From positions 2,639,001-2,703,000 of the forward strand of contig NZ_CP156891.1 in assembly GCF_019249795.2 (NCBI RefSeq): DNA of 64,000 nucleotides, written 5' to 3'. The translations under genes were made by a program, and so were the position numbers. The DNA comes from Segatella copri (lineage in GTDB: Bacteria; Bacteroidota; Bacteroidia; Bacteroidales; Bacteroidaceae). The notes beneath the pieces were generated by a model. The model ran no database searches. It saw nothing but the letters and a program-made list of their open reading frames with translations, and was not told the origin of the DNA. Shown one piece after another: positions 27,486 to 35,825 of the stretch (positions are counted from its first letter, which is position 1; every line of letters begins with the position of its first letter).

Positions 27486-28550
27486 ATGAAGCGTTTTTTA
27501 CTTTTTGGAGTTCTTTGCCTCGTGCAAATGTTGACAAGCTTCTCTCATGCTAGCTCTGGACGACTTTATACATCCAACGACATGTCGAGTAGCCTGATTC
27601 GATGTATCATACAGGATAAGTATGGTTTCATTTGGGTGGGTACGAATTATGGACTGAATCGTTTTGACGGCTATAAATTCAGTACCTATCTTTGCAATCC
27701 TGCCGATACGACAACCATTCAGGACAATGATATCGTAAAACTCTATCCTTACAGCAAAGAGTTCCTCTTTGTGGCAACAAATCGTGGACTCTATAAATAT
27801 TCCTATCTTACCAATAGTTTCCAGCATATCGTATTGGAAAAGAAAGATGAGAAGATAAGAGTAAGTTCTCTTATTGAGGATAGAAAGCATAATCTCCTGA
27901 TAGGTACATCCGGGTATGGTGCCTATAGGTTGGATATGACTACAGGTAAAGTTACTCGCCTTTCAAGGAAATCTGCAAATTCAGTGGATGATTTCTTTGG
28001 TATGCTGTTCTTCGATGATGAGGGATATCTGTGGCAGGCTAATCATACAAAGGTGTTGAGAAAATATAAATACGATGGCAAGTCTATCAAACTGGTAAGT
28101 GTATATGAACCTAAAGATCTGTTTGGCATCCGTAAATTATATGCCACAGACAAGAAGGGGTTCTTTGTGGCGCATACGGGCGGCATTATGCGCTATGATT
28201 ATGCCTCGGATAGCTTCTCACGCTACGATTTCGATTTTTCAGCTCATCAGGGAGCAGGATATATCAGTGCTGCTACCTTGGATAAGTATGGCAATTTATG
28301 GTTGGGTACTTCGGGAGATGGAACTTTCAAGATACCGCATGGAAGCAGAAAGGCTTATCGGGTGGAGTTGAATAACCAATCGTTTATCTTTGATAATGCG
28401 CATATCAGCGATTTGCTGATAGATAGAGATGGTAATCAGTGGTATGGATGCTATATGAAAGGACTTTTCTTGTCGAATAATGATAAGAATGTGTTCCATC
28501 CGGTTTCTTTGGATGAATTGGGGGGGGTATGGAAACCATTTCGTCTGTAG
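27486..28550 (+). CDS. Hybrid two-component regulator, N-terminal sensor fragment (frameshifted)
   Basis: The first 354 residues of a hybrid two-component system (HTCS), the Bacteroidetes sensor that binds an oligosaccharide in the periplasm and activates its own locus. It has a signal peptide (about 1-22), then two-bladed-propeller repeats of the Reg_prop type (LIRCIIQDKYGFIWVGTNYG, GLNRFDG, KYGNLWLGTSGDGTF, DRDGNQWYG). The frame ends shortly after a run of eight G (28520-28527): the last residues GVWKPFRL are out of frame. The rest of the protein continues in the -1 frame in the next entry, overlapping by 22 bases. A tract of six or nine G would join both into one protein of about 1290 residues, normal for an HTCS. 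Confidence 0.85.
   Translation: MKRFLLFGVLCLVQMLTSFSHASSGRLYTSNDMSSSLIRCIIQDKYGFIWVGTNYGLNRFDGYKFSTYLCNPADTTTIQDNDIVKLYPYSKEFLFVATNRGLYKYSYLTNSFQHIVLEKKDEKIRVSSLIEDRKHNLLIGTSGYGAYRLDMTTGKVTRLSRKSANSVDDFFGMLFFDDEGYLWQANHTKVLRKYKYDGKSIKLVSVYEPKDLFGIRKLYATDKKGFFVAHTGGIMRYDYASDSFSRYDFDFSAHQGAGYISAATLDKYGNLWLGTSGDGTFKIPHGSRKAYRVELNNQSFIFDNAHISDLLIDRDGNQWYGCYMKGLFLSNNDKNVFHPVSLDELGGVWKPFRL
28520..28527 (+). other. G8 homopolymer at the frameshift in the regulator gene
   Basis: Eight consecutive G. Codons in the first frame are TTG GGG GGG, a G GGG GGG slippery heptamer; a -1 slip puts the ribosome in the downstream frame (GGT ATG GAA). Tract length change, ribosomal slippage or an assembly error would each explain it. 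Confidence 0.8.
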
Positions 28551-31363
28551 TGGGAGTTGCTGACGGATTGATGCTTTTTGTGGTCAAAAATCATGGGTTG
28601 TATCTCTTGGATGAGAAGACGGGCAATACCAAGCTACTGCAAAGTCCTGCAGGACCAATCAAAGTGTACTCGGATTTTCGGAAGAATGTTTATGTATATG
28701 GCCGTGATGGCATTTATGAGTATGATTGGAAGCATCAGACTTACCGGTTGTTGCTGCCTGCCAATGGACTTTCTCTAGATGGTATGCAGGTAGATGCTGC
28801 TGGTAATATTTATTTTACGAGCCCGGGCAACGGACTTTATGTATGGAATAGAAAGAGTGGCAAGATGACGCAATATCTGATGGATGATAAGCGTCCACAC
28901 AAAACCATTTGCAATAACTGGATATCGGAGATCAGGTTAGATTCCCGGGGATGGCTCTGGTGTGCAACAGCCAATGGTGTGTCGTGCATGGATACCAAAA
29001 CCGGATATTTTGACATCATTCTTTCTCGGCCTTTGTTAGAGGGTAAAACGTGCTATTCTACATTAGAACTGTCGGATGGTAAGATTGCTATTGCCACAGA
29101 GATGGGGCTTTATCTCTATGACAGGAAAAAACAGCAGACTACCCCTTGGCCTCATTCCGAGAGTATTAGCGGATTGAGAATTTATTCGCTGAAGAAGGAT
29201 GCCAAGGGAAACCTATGGATGAGTACTGCGCAGGGTATCTGGTGTTATGATAGTAAAGCTAAGTCGTTTTTCTCTTTTGAAAAGGGAAACGGACTCTTGA
29301 CCAAGGAATATCTGGCTGGAGTAGTAGGTTCTACATCTGATGGGGTTATCTGTTATGGAAACTCCGTAGGATTGACTTATTTTAGGCCTTCTCAGGTAAA
29401 GAATTATGATGAGAAAACGTCCGCCATTTATCTGTCGGGTGTGTTGCTTGATGGAAAGATGGCTCCGTTTATTGGAGATAATCTGAGTGTTCCGTCTGAT
29501 TTCAAGTCGATAGTGCTCAGCTTCTCCCAGCTTGATTATCAGAGCGTGGGTAACATCGTGTTCCAGTATCGCATCAACGGGGGCAAATGGATCAGCAATG
29601 CGGCTGGAGACAATAGCTTCAACTTCACAGGTTTGTCGTATGGACATTATCGTATAGAGGTGCGTACCTATTGCAACGGTAAGTACTCTATATATAATAA
29701 GGTGATCAACCTGGATGTGCTGGCACCTTGGTATCTCACAGTTTGGGCTAAGCTTATCTATCTGAGCCTGGTTCTCGGCTTTATGGCTGCTGTCATCTTT
29801 ATCTATCTGCACAAGAAAAAAAGAGATCTTGAAGAGGCTAAGATGCAGTTCCTCATCAATGCCACCCACGATATCCGTTCGCCGCTTACTCTGATTATGG
29901 AGCCTCTGAAGAAATTGAAGGAGCAATTGGGAAATGCTGAGGAATATCAGGCGGATATTGATACCATCGACCGAAACGCACAGCGTCTGCTCACCCTGGT
30001 GAATCAGATTCTCGACAAAAGACGCCTGGACAAGCATCAGATGAACCTCTCGTGCAGGGAAACCAACCTGGTGGAGTTTTCGCAGGGTTTGGTTTCGTTC
30101 TTCACCTATAATGCCAACCTGCGTGGTATTAATATCAGGCTGGAGATGCCGGAGACGCCTGTGAATGCATGGATAGACCGCAACAAGCTGGATAAGGCGA
30201 TAGCCAATCTGCTGTCTAATGCCTTTAAATATACGCCTAATGGCGGCGAAATCATCTTCCGCATAGAAAAGCAGGCAGAGAAGGTGCTCCTGTATGTGAT
30301 TGATAGCGGCAAGGGATTGGGAAAGAACGATGATGCCAAGAACCTGTTTGAACGCTTCTATCAGGGAAAGAATTCGGCTGATATGCATCTGGGTGGTTCG
30401 GGCATCGGCTTGAATCTGTGCCGGGCCATCGTAAGGCTTCATGGAGGCGATGTGACTGCACGCAACCGTGAGGATGGAAAGAGCGGTGCCTGTTTCATCA
30501 TAGAATTGCCTTTGGGTAAAGAGCATCTTAAGAATAACCAGATTTATTCGGAATACGTGGATATCGGAATGAAACAGCGGAGAAGTGCAGCTAACAGAAA
30601 CTGTAAAATCCTGCTCGTGGATGATGATATCGAGATATGCCGTTACATCAAGCAGGAACTGAGCGATTGGTATCGCTTTGTAATCTGCAACAATGGCAAG
30701 GCGGCATTGAAGCAGTTGCTTTCTGGTGATTTCGACCTGGTGGTAAGCGATGTGGTAATGCCTGAGATGGATGGTATCACGCTCCTTAAAAACATCAAGG
30801 GTAATGCCAATATCAGCCATGTGCCTGTTATCATGCTTACTTCCAAATCGGAAATCAGTGACCGTCTGGAGGGCATCAAACTGGGTGCTGATGCTTATCT
30901 GGCAAAACCGTTCAGCCTGGAGGAACTTCATCTCACGATAGACAATCTCATCGACAATGTACGTCGCCTGAAAGGTAAGTTCTCTGGAGTTCTGAAGCAG
31001 GACGACAAGGTGGAGAAGATAGAGGTGAAAGGCAACGACGAGGAGCTGATGGAACGTATCATGAAGGTGGTGAACGAGAACATGGGCGATTCTGACTTCA
31101 ATGTAGAGAAGATGTGTGATGAGGTGGGTGTAAGCCGCACCCAGCTGCATCGTAAGTTGAAGGAGATGACGGGTGTTCCTACTAGCGAGTTCTTGAGAAA
31201 CATCCGTCTCAATGAGGCTGCCCGATTGATAAGAGAGCATAAAATCAACATTACGCAGGTTTCATATATGGTGGGATTTGCCAATAACAGTCATTTCTCC
31301 ACTGCATTTAAGAAATATTTCGGTATGTCGCCTACAGAATATGCGGCAAGATACTCTGAGTAA
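28529..31363 (+). CDS. Hybrid two-component regulator, kinase-receiver-AraC part (frameshifted)
   Basis: 944 residues continuing the sensor above. In order: the remaining propeller repeats, a Y_Y_Y domain (about 320-395), a transmembrane helix (about 401-422), a histidine kinase with the HisKA motif NATHDIRSPLTL (phospho-His H447), an ATPase part (NLLSNAFKYTPNGG, DSGKGLG, GGSGIGLNLC), a receiver (ILLVDDD, phospho-Asp D741 in VVSDVVMPEMDG, LTSKSE, AKPF) and an AraC DNA-binding domain (FNVEKMCDEVGVSRTQLHRK, FANNSHFSTAFKKYFGMSPTEY). The ATG at 28529 lies right behind the G tract and is probably not a natural start. Without its sensor half the product has no signal sequence. It is the best candidate for the protein that binds the operators of this locus. 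Confidence 0.88.
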   Translation: METISSVVGVADGLMLFVVKNHGLYLLDEKTGNTKLLQSPAGPIKVYSDFRKNVYVYGRDGIYEYDWKHQTYRLLLPANGLSLDGMQVDAAGNIYFTSPGNGLYVWNRKSGKMTQYLMDDKRPHKTICNNWISEIRLDSRGWLWCATANGVSCMDTKTGYFDIILSRPLLEGKTCYSTLELSDGKIAIATEMGLYLYDRKKQQTTPWPHSESISGLRIYSLKKDAKGNLWMSTAQGIWCYDSKAKSFFSFEKGNGLLTKEYLAGVVGSTSDGVICYGNSVGLTYFRPSQVKNYDEKTSAIYLSGVLLDGKMAPFIGDNLSVPSDFKSIVLSFSQLDYQSVGNIVFQYRINGGKWISNAAGDNSFNFTGLSYGHYRIEVRTYCNGKYSIYNKVINLDVLAPWYLTVWAKLIYLSLVLGFMAAVIFIYLHKKKRDLEEAKMQFLINATHDIRSPLTLIMEPLKKLKEQLGNAEEYQADIDTIDRNAQRLLTLVNQILDKRRLDKHQMNLSCRETNLVEFSQGLVSFFTYNANLRGINIRLEMPETPVNAWIDRNKLDKAIANLLSNAFKYTPNGGEIIFRIEKQAEKVLLYVIDSGKGLGKNDDAKNLFERFYQGKNSADMHLGGSGIGLNLCRAIVRLHGGDVTARNREDGKSGACFIIELPLGKEHLKNNQIYSEYVDIGMKQRRSAANRNCKILLVDDDIEICRYIKQELSDWYRFVICNNGKAALKQLLSGDFDLVVSDVVMPEMDGITLLKNIKGNANISHVPVIMLTSKSEISDRLEGIKLGADAYLAKPFSLEELHLTIDNLIDNVRRLKGKFSGVLKQDDKVEKIEVKGNDEELMERIMKVVNENMGDSDFNVEKMCDEVGVSRTQLHRKLKEMTGVPTSEFLRNIRLNEAARLIREHKINITQVSYMVGFANNSHFSTAFKKYFGMSPTEYAARYSE

Positions 31364-31414
31364 AGTTTTTGAAACACTAAAATAAGTCATTATGATTGTT
31401 TATTCGTAATTTTG
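31350..31414 (+). promoter_or_regulatory. Operator and promoter of the GH97 gene (site G)
   Basis: TTTGAAACAC at 31368-31377 (8 of 10 to the main element) starts 39 bp before the -7 box TAATTTTG (31407-31414). The upstream half-site position 31350 reads GATACT. Confidence 0.6.
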
Positions 31415-31444
31415 TAGCGTTAAACGAATAAACAATCATAATGA
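31387..31444. repeat. Perfect 21-bp inverted repeat around the GH97 core promoter and start codon
   Basis: The left arm 31387-31407 and right arm 31424-31444 are perfectly complementary over 21 bp, with a 16-base spacer. The first T of the -7 box is the last base of the left arm; the ATG (31441-31443) is inside the right arm. Confidence 0.9.
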
Positions 31445-33426
31445 TGAATACAACGAAAATCTTGGCTTTCAGAAAGCCGTTACTGATGATTGTATGGCTG
31501 CTTGCCATGCAGGGCGCAGCTTTTGCGCAGAATCTGCGGGAAACTTTCTCTTCTCCCAATGGAAAGATTGAATGGAAGGCTGAGGGTGAGGAAAATAAGG
31601 TGAAGGTTTTTGAGGTAGCTTATCGCGATGCCTGTAAAGGAAATAAGGAAAGCCAGGTGCTTCATATTACCGGTTATGGTTTGAATACCAGTGATGGTGG
31701 AGGAAGAAATCTAGTCTTGAAAGACATTTCCAAACCCAAGTATATTTCGGAGCATTATCAGATGCTCATGGGAAAGAAGAGTGAATGCAAGAACGAGGCG
31801 AATGAAATAGTTTATACCTTTGAGGATGATCTGCAGCGCCCGTTGCGCATGGTGGTTCGACTTTATAACGATGGCGTTGCCTTCCGTTATGAGTTGGAGG
31901 GTTTGCAGCATACGTCAATCAAGCAGGATTTGACTACTTATCATATCAGTGAAGGCACGCGCCGGTGGTTTCAGGAATGGACGGAGTCTTATGAGAATTT
32001 CTTCCCTTTATCCACTACCGGTAAAGGTGGAAAACAACATTGGGGCTATCCTTGTCTGCTTGAGCAGAATGGTGTGTACTCTCTTATTACTGAAGCTGGT
32101 ATAGAACGAATCAACAGTGCCTCTTCCTTGAAGAATGGGCAGAATCCGGAGGACTATCATGTGTTCCTGGATGAAAACACACAGCATTATTCGGGTAATT
32201 GGAAATCTCCCTGGCGAGTGGTTGTCATTGGAAAGAAGCAGGATCTGATAGCTTCGACCCTGGTAACTGATGTCAGTGCCCCTTGTCGTCTGAAAGATAC
32301 TTCATGGATTAAACCGGGAAGTGTAAGCTGGATTTATTGGGCTTACAACCATGGCTCAAACGACTTGAATATCATTAAAAAGTATGTAGATATGGCGAAG
32401 ACCTTGCATCTGCCATACGTATTGATTGATGCAGAATGGGATGAGATGAAGAATGGAGCCACCATCGAGGAGGCTTTGAAATATGCTAAGGATAGGGGTG
32501 TGAAGCCTTTGCTTTGGTATAATTCTTCTACTGCATGGATTAAGGCTTGGGGTGCACCAGGTCCTCACAATAGACTGAATGCTCCGGAAAACAGGGAGAA
32601 GGAGTTTGCCTGGTTGGAGAAAATGGGCGTAGCTGGAGTGAAGATTGACTTCTTTGCTGGCGATAAACAGGAAACGATGGAGTATTGCATCGACCTATTG
32701 GAGTGTGCGGCACGCCATCATCTTACGGTTAACTTTCATGGTGCTACTGTTCCCCGCGGCTGGCAGCGCACTTATCCCAACCTGCTCTCTACCGAGGGTG
32801 TGTATGGAGCGGAATGGTATAATAATGAATCTGTGCTGACAAAAAAGGCTGCTTGCCATAATGCTACCTTGCCATTTACCCGCGGCATCGTGGGCTCGAT
32901 GGATTATACGCCTTGCACCTTTTCTGATTCTCAGCATCCGCATATCACTACCCATGCTCATGAGTTGGCTTTGCCAATCTTGTTCGAGTCGGCTTTGATG
33001 CATTGGGCTGATAAGCCGGAGAGTTATCTTGCCCAGCCAAAGGAAGTGCAGGATTTTATCTCGAACATGCCGACTGCATGGGATGAGACGCGATTGCTCA
33101 GTGGTTATCCGGGCGAAAGTGTCGTGATGGCTCGCAGAAAGGGAAGCACCTGGTATGTGGCTGGCATTAATGGCAAGGATGAATCCCAGAAACTGGCCCT
33201 GAATTTATCTTCTCTGACAAAGCAAAACTCACGTGTTGTTTTGTTCGAGGATAGCGGAACGGCAAAAAATCCTTGGAAAATTTCATACCGTAAGGTTAGG
33301 GGTATGAAAGATTATATCAATGCACAGCCTCGTGGTGGCTTTGTGATGGTTATCAAATCCAAAAAACGCTTCGCACCAAACAAAGTGCGAAGCGTTTTTT
33401 TAGAATGTATTGAATGTATTATTTGA
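31441..33426 (+). CDS. GH97 glycosidase (retaining type, probable alpha-galactosidase), stop codon displaced
   Basis: A 661-residue exported glycosidase with a signal peptide (about 1-30, ending AFAQ). The GH97 N-terminal beta-sandwich (SPNGKIEWKAEGEENKVKV, LYNDGVAFRYELEG) is followed by the (beta/alpha)8 barrel (PYVLIDAEWDEM, VKPLLWYNSS, GVKIDFFAGDKQETM, NFHGATVPRGWQRTYPN). D403 in VKIDFF is at the position of the Asp nucleophile of retaining GH97 alpha-galactosidases, rather than the Glu-based inverting alpha-glucosidases; beta-L-arabinopyranosidase is an alternative. The family would end near GGFVMVIK. Here the frame instead runs on for 24 codons through the terminator hairpin at 33361-33400 and overlaps the convergent GH43 stop by 8 bases. 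ATG at 31444 is an equal alternative start. Confidence 0.87.
   Translation: MMNTTKILAFRKPLLMIVWLLAMQGAAFAQNLRETFSSPNGKIEWKAEGEENKVKVFEVAYRDACKGNKESQVLHITGYGLNTSDGGGRNLVLKDISKPKYISEHYQMLMGKKSECKNEANEIVYTFEDDLQRPLRMVVRLYNDGVAFRYELEGLQHTSIKQDLTTYHISEGTRRWFQEWTESYENFFPLSTTGKGGKQHWGYPCLLEQNGVYSLITEAGIERINSASSLKNGQNPEDYHVFLDENTQHYSGNWKSPWRVVVIGKKQDLIASTLVTDVSAPCRLKDTSWIKPGSVSWIYWAYNHGSNDLNIIKKYVDMAKTLHLPYVLIDAEWDEMKNGATIEEALKYAKDRGVKPLLWYNSSTAWIKAWGAPGPHNRLNAPENREKEFAWLEKMGVAGVKIDFFAGDKQETMEYCIDLLECAARHHLTVNFHGATVPRGWQRTYPNLLSTEGVYGAEWYNNESVLTKKAACHNATLPFTRGIVGSMDYTPCTFSDSQHPHITTHAHELALPILFESALMHWADKPESYLAQPKEVQDFISNMPTAWDETRLLSGYPGESVVMARRKGSTWYVAGINGKDESQKLALNLSSLTKQNSRVVLFEDSGTAKNPWKISYRKVRGMKDYINAQPRGGFVMVIKSKKRFAPNKVRSVFLECIECII
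33361..33400. terminator. Bidirectional terminator between GH97 and convergent GH43
   Basis: Perfect 16-bp stem (33361-33376 with 33385-33400), 8-base loop, and A6/T6 ends, so it works on both strands. It lies inside the open frame of GH97 and just behind the stop of the minus-strand GH43. Confidence 0.9.
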
Positions 33427-35449
33427 TGTGGATGGTGTAATTCTTGCTGATGCCCTTGTAGGTGCATTTCACATAAGCCTTGTCTTGCAAGGTCTTAGGC
33501 TGAAGAATCTCTATCTCCACCTCCTTGTTGTCGGATGATGCAGTGATGCGTGGTGCGCTCTTCTCGCCTGTTTGCAAAGAGGCGATGACATCATACTCAT
33601 TGTAACCGAAGTTGCCATTCTCATTGGTCATTCTCGTTGGAATGGTAGGAACATCCAGTTTTCTGCCGTTCATCTTGATTTCGATGGTAGGCGATATTGG
33701 GCATTCCATGTTCTCGCCCTTCTTGGTGAATCCGAGGCCCTCCAGTTCGCAAAGTTGCTTGCCCTCACCTTCGGCGATGAGATAGATGGCATGTTTCTTG
33801 CCGATACCATCTACCTTGTCTGCTACGTCCAGTGTCAACTTTTGGATTCCCTGCGCTGAAGTCTGGGCAGGAACCGTTAGCTCACCAAGCAATTTGCCTT
33901 TCCATGTCTTGTTTGCCCATGGACCATCCATCATTACTTTGATTTTGAAGCTCTTTTGCGTTTTTGCCTTCACAAAGATATTAAGTTGGGTGCCGTTTCC
34001 TTTTTTTGTTCCCTCAAAAGGTTGCAATCCTTTCTGTGCTTTGCTGAGACCGCCGAATCCGAAATACTTGAATCCAACGATGTCACCAGCGTTCATGTTT
34101 ACAGGCATGTGGTTGTTCCATACGTCCCAGGCATCCTGCATGGCTTGGTTGTTGCTCAGATAGCTGGCGATACCAGCAGAATAGTAGTGGTATGGATTCA
34201 AGCCGTATATCTGGAATCCTTCCGAAGTGACTTCTGCTCCCGTGTATTCTGTGTTGTCGGATGCTTTGGCGGTCCAGATGCCTTTCTTGTTGTATGGATC
34301 GTATGCCCTGATAACCACTTTTCCGCCTTCTTCCACAGATTTCTTATCCCATTGGATGGTAACGGGAGCAACGACAGACTGACGGGCAAACCCAAATCCA
34401 CGTGGTGGGCGATGATAGAACACATACCATTGACCGTTGATTTCTTGTAGGCTTCCATGGGTGTTATGGGCGGCATTGCTGGTGATTAACTTGGTGCCGT
34501 CTTCGTTAGGAACCACTCCACGTGAGTCAACCAATACACCACCATTCTTCCATGGACCTAATGGGGTGTCTCCATAGGCATATCGCAAGGTGGAGTTGGT
34601 GTTGCCTAATCCGTATTCCTTTCCGGAATAGCCGGAGTAAATCATCACATACTTGTTGCCTACTTTTCGGATGGATGATGCCTCGAAGAAGTTGAAATCT
34701 GTAGGCTTCTGTCCCTTGATGATAGGGTAGGTTGTTCCCTTAGGGTCTCTTACGTTGCCTTGTGCGTCGCAAGCTGGCAGCGAGTACTTGATGAGCTCAG
34801 TACCTGGTCTGAGCGAGTACATGGTGCTAGGGTCGAGTTGTGCGGCTGATGAATGTTGGAATCCCCAGTAGCCGTATGCTCTGAATCCTGTGTCGTAATC
34901 TGGATCCTTTGGGTCAGTGATATTCTCGATGTATACGGAAGGGTCGAAGTCGAGGATGCTGCCTGGCAGCTCTTCCGTTCCATCTGCATTGAGGTTGATG
35001 GGAGTGAAAGGACCATCAGGTCGCTTGCCTTTGCAGACCATTCTCACACGCTTGTATCCTCGGGAGTGAGGATAGAGATAGTAATCTTTTGTTCCATCTT
35101 TTCGTTTTATCTCTACCAAATCGGGAGCAAACATGGTGTCCCATTGATTGTTGATGTGATAGGAAAAAATGGCTCCCTCGTCTCTCCACTGGGTGAGGTC
35201 TTCTGTTGGGGCAGACCACATGCGTATGTCTGATCCGCAGTAAGACTTGAAGGATGTGTCGTGAGAGCCTATGATGTAAGCTCTGTACTTCCCTGGGTTG
35301 TCAGGGTCTTCGAATACTCTAGGTTCTCCGTCTGGCACATGCTCCCAAAGTGGGAGATATGGATTTTGTGCCATGCAAGGAGTGCTGAGCGAAAGCAATG
35401 GGATGGCTGTGAGCATGAATCCCATGCACTGATTTTTGATTTTTGTCAT
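33419..35449 (-). CDS. Secreted GH43 family enzyme with C-terminal beta-sandwich domains
   Basis: A 676-residue exported enzyme (signal about 1-27, ending CMAQ). The five-bladed GH43 domain is recognisable from EPRVFEDPDNPGKYRAYIIG (catalytic base Asp region), LDFDPSVYIEN (pKa-modulating Asp) and NFFEASSIRKVGNKYVMIYSG (general acid Glu). A CBM6-like or similar beta-sandwich follows (FKYFGFGG, DGPWANKTWKGKLLGELTVP), then a short Ig-like end. Likely an alpha-L-arabinofuranosidase or beta-xylosidase acting on xylan side chains; the subfamily is not certain. It is the only minus-strand gene of the locus, divergent from GH115 and convergent with GH97, with its own operator (site H). Confidence 0.82.
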   Translation of the reverse strand: MTKIKNQCMGFMLTAIPLLSLSTPCMAQNPYLPLWEHVPDGEPRVFEDPDNPGKYRAYIIGSHDTSFKSYCGSDIRMWSAPTEDLTQWRDEGAIFSYHINNQWDTMFAPDLVEIKRKDGTKDYYLYPHSRGYKRVRMVCKGKRPDGPFTPINLNADGTEELPGSILDFDPSVYIENITDPKDPDYDTGFRAYGYWGFQHSSAAQLDPSTMYSLRPGTELIKYSLPACDAQGNVRDPKGTTYPIIKGQKPTDFNFFEASSIRKVGNKYVMIYSGYSGKEYGLGNTNSTLRYAYGDTPLGPWKNGGVLVDSRGVVPNEDGTKLITSNAAHNTHGSLQEINGQWYVFYHRPPRGFGFARQSVVAPVTIQWDKKSVEEGGKVVIRAYDPYNKKGIWTAKASDNTEYTGAEVTSEGFQIYGLNPYHYYSAGIASYLSNNQAMQDAWDVWNNHMPVNMNAGDIVGFKYFGFGGLSKAQKGLQPFEGTKKGNGTQLNIFVKAKTQKSFKIKVMMDGPWANKTWKGKLLGELTVPAQTSAQGIQKLTLDVADKVDGIGKKHAIYLIAEGEGKQLCELEGLGFTKKGENMECPISPTIEIKMNGRKLDVPTIPTRMTNENGNFGYNEYDVIASLQTGEKSAPRITASSDNKEVEIEILQPKTLQDKAYVKCTYKGISKNYTIHIK

Positions 35450-35480
35450 ATTGCTATATATTATTATATGTTTGTGCTTG

Positions 35481-35545
35481 CAAAGTTATAAAAATAATGA
35501 TATAATTGATGTTTCGTATGTTCCTTAAATATATAGTTTTGTTAC
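35481..35545 (-). promoter_or_regulatory. Operator and promoter of the minus-strand GH43 gene (site H)
   Basis: On the minus strand TAAGGAACAT (35527 to 35518) starts 39 bp before the -7 box TAACTTTG (35488 to 35481). The upstream half-site GTAACA (35545 to 35540) is perfect, at the 21-bp distance. Confidence 0.72.
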
Positions 35546-35683
35546 AAGTTTAAATTTGCGATGTTTTTGCAACATATAGAAAGGTGATCTATGTTAATGG
35601 TAAGATGGCAGGTCATCATGTTAGCGCTTTAGTCTTAGATGTTGACTTAATTGGGCAGTATTTATCATATTTTTGTTGATGTG

Positions 35684-35748
35684 GGAATGTACGCCAAAGT
35701 GTTTGGAACATGGAGAAAAGTTGTTCTTGGAGCAAAGTTGTACCTTTG
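35684..35748 (+). promoter_or_regulatory. Operator and promoter of the first GH115 gene (site C)
   Basis: TTTGGAACAT at 35702-35711 starts 39 bp before the -7 box TACCTTTG (35741-35748). The upstream half-site is GGAATG at 35684-35689. The 376-bp divergent intergenic region 35450-35825 holds this and site H and nothing else noticed. Confidence 0.72.
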
Positions 35749-35825
35749 CATAAAAAAGGGAATAGGTGGGGCAATCCCCTTCTTCTCTATTTTTCATAAT
35801 TTCTCTATTTTAATAATATTACAGT

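Noticed and set aside
31387..31444. Invertible promoter as main explanation of the GH97 inverted repeat
   Set aside because: The 16-base spacer is far shorter than known invertible promoter segments, and no recombinase gene is in the window; kept only as a remote option.
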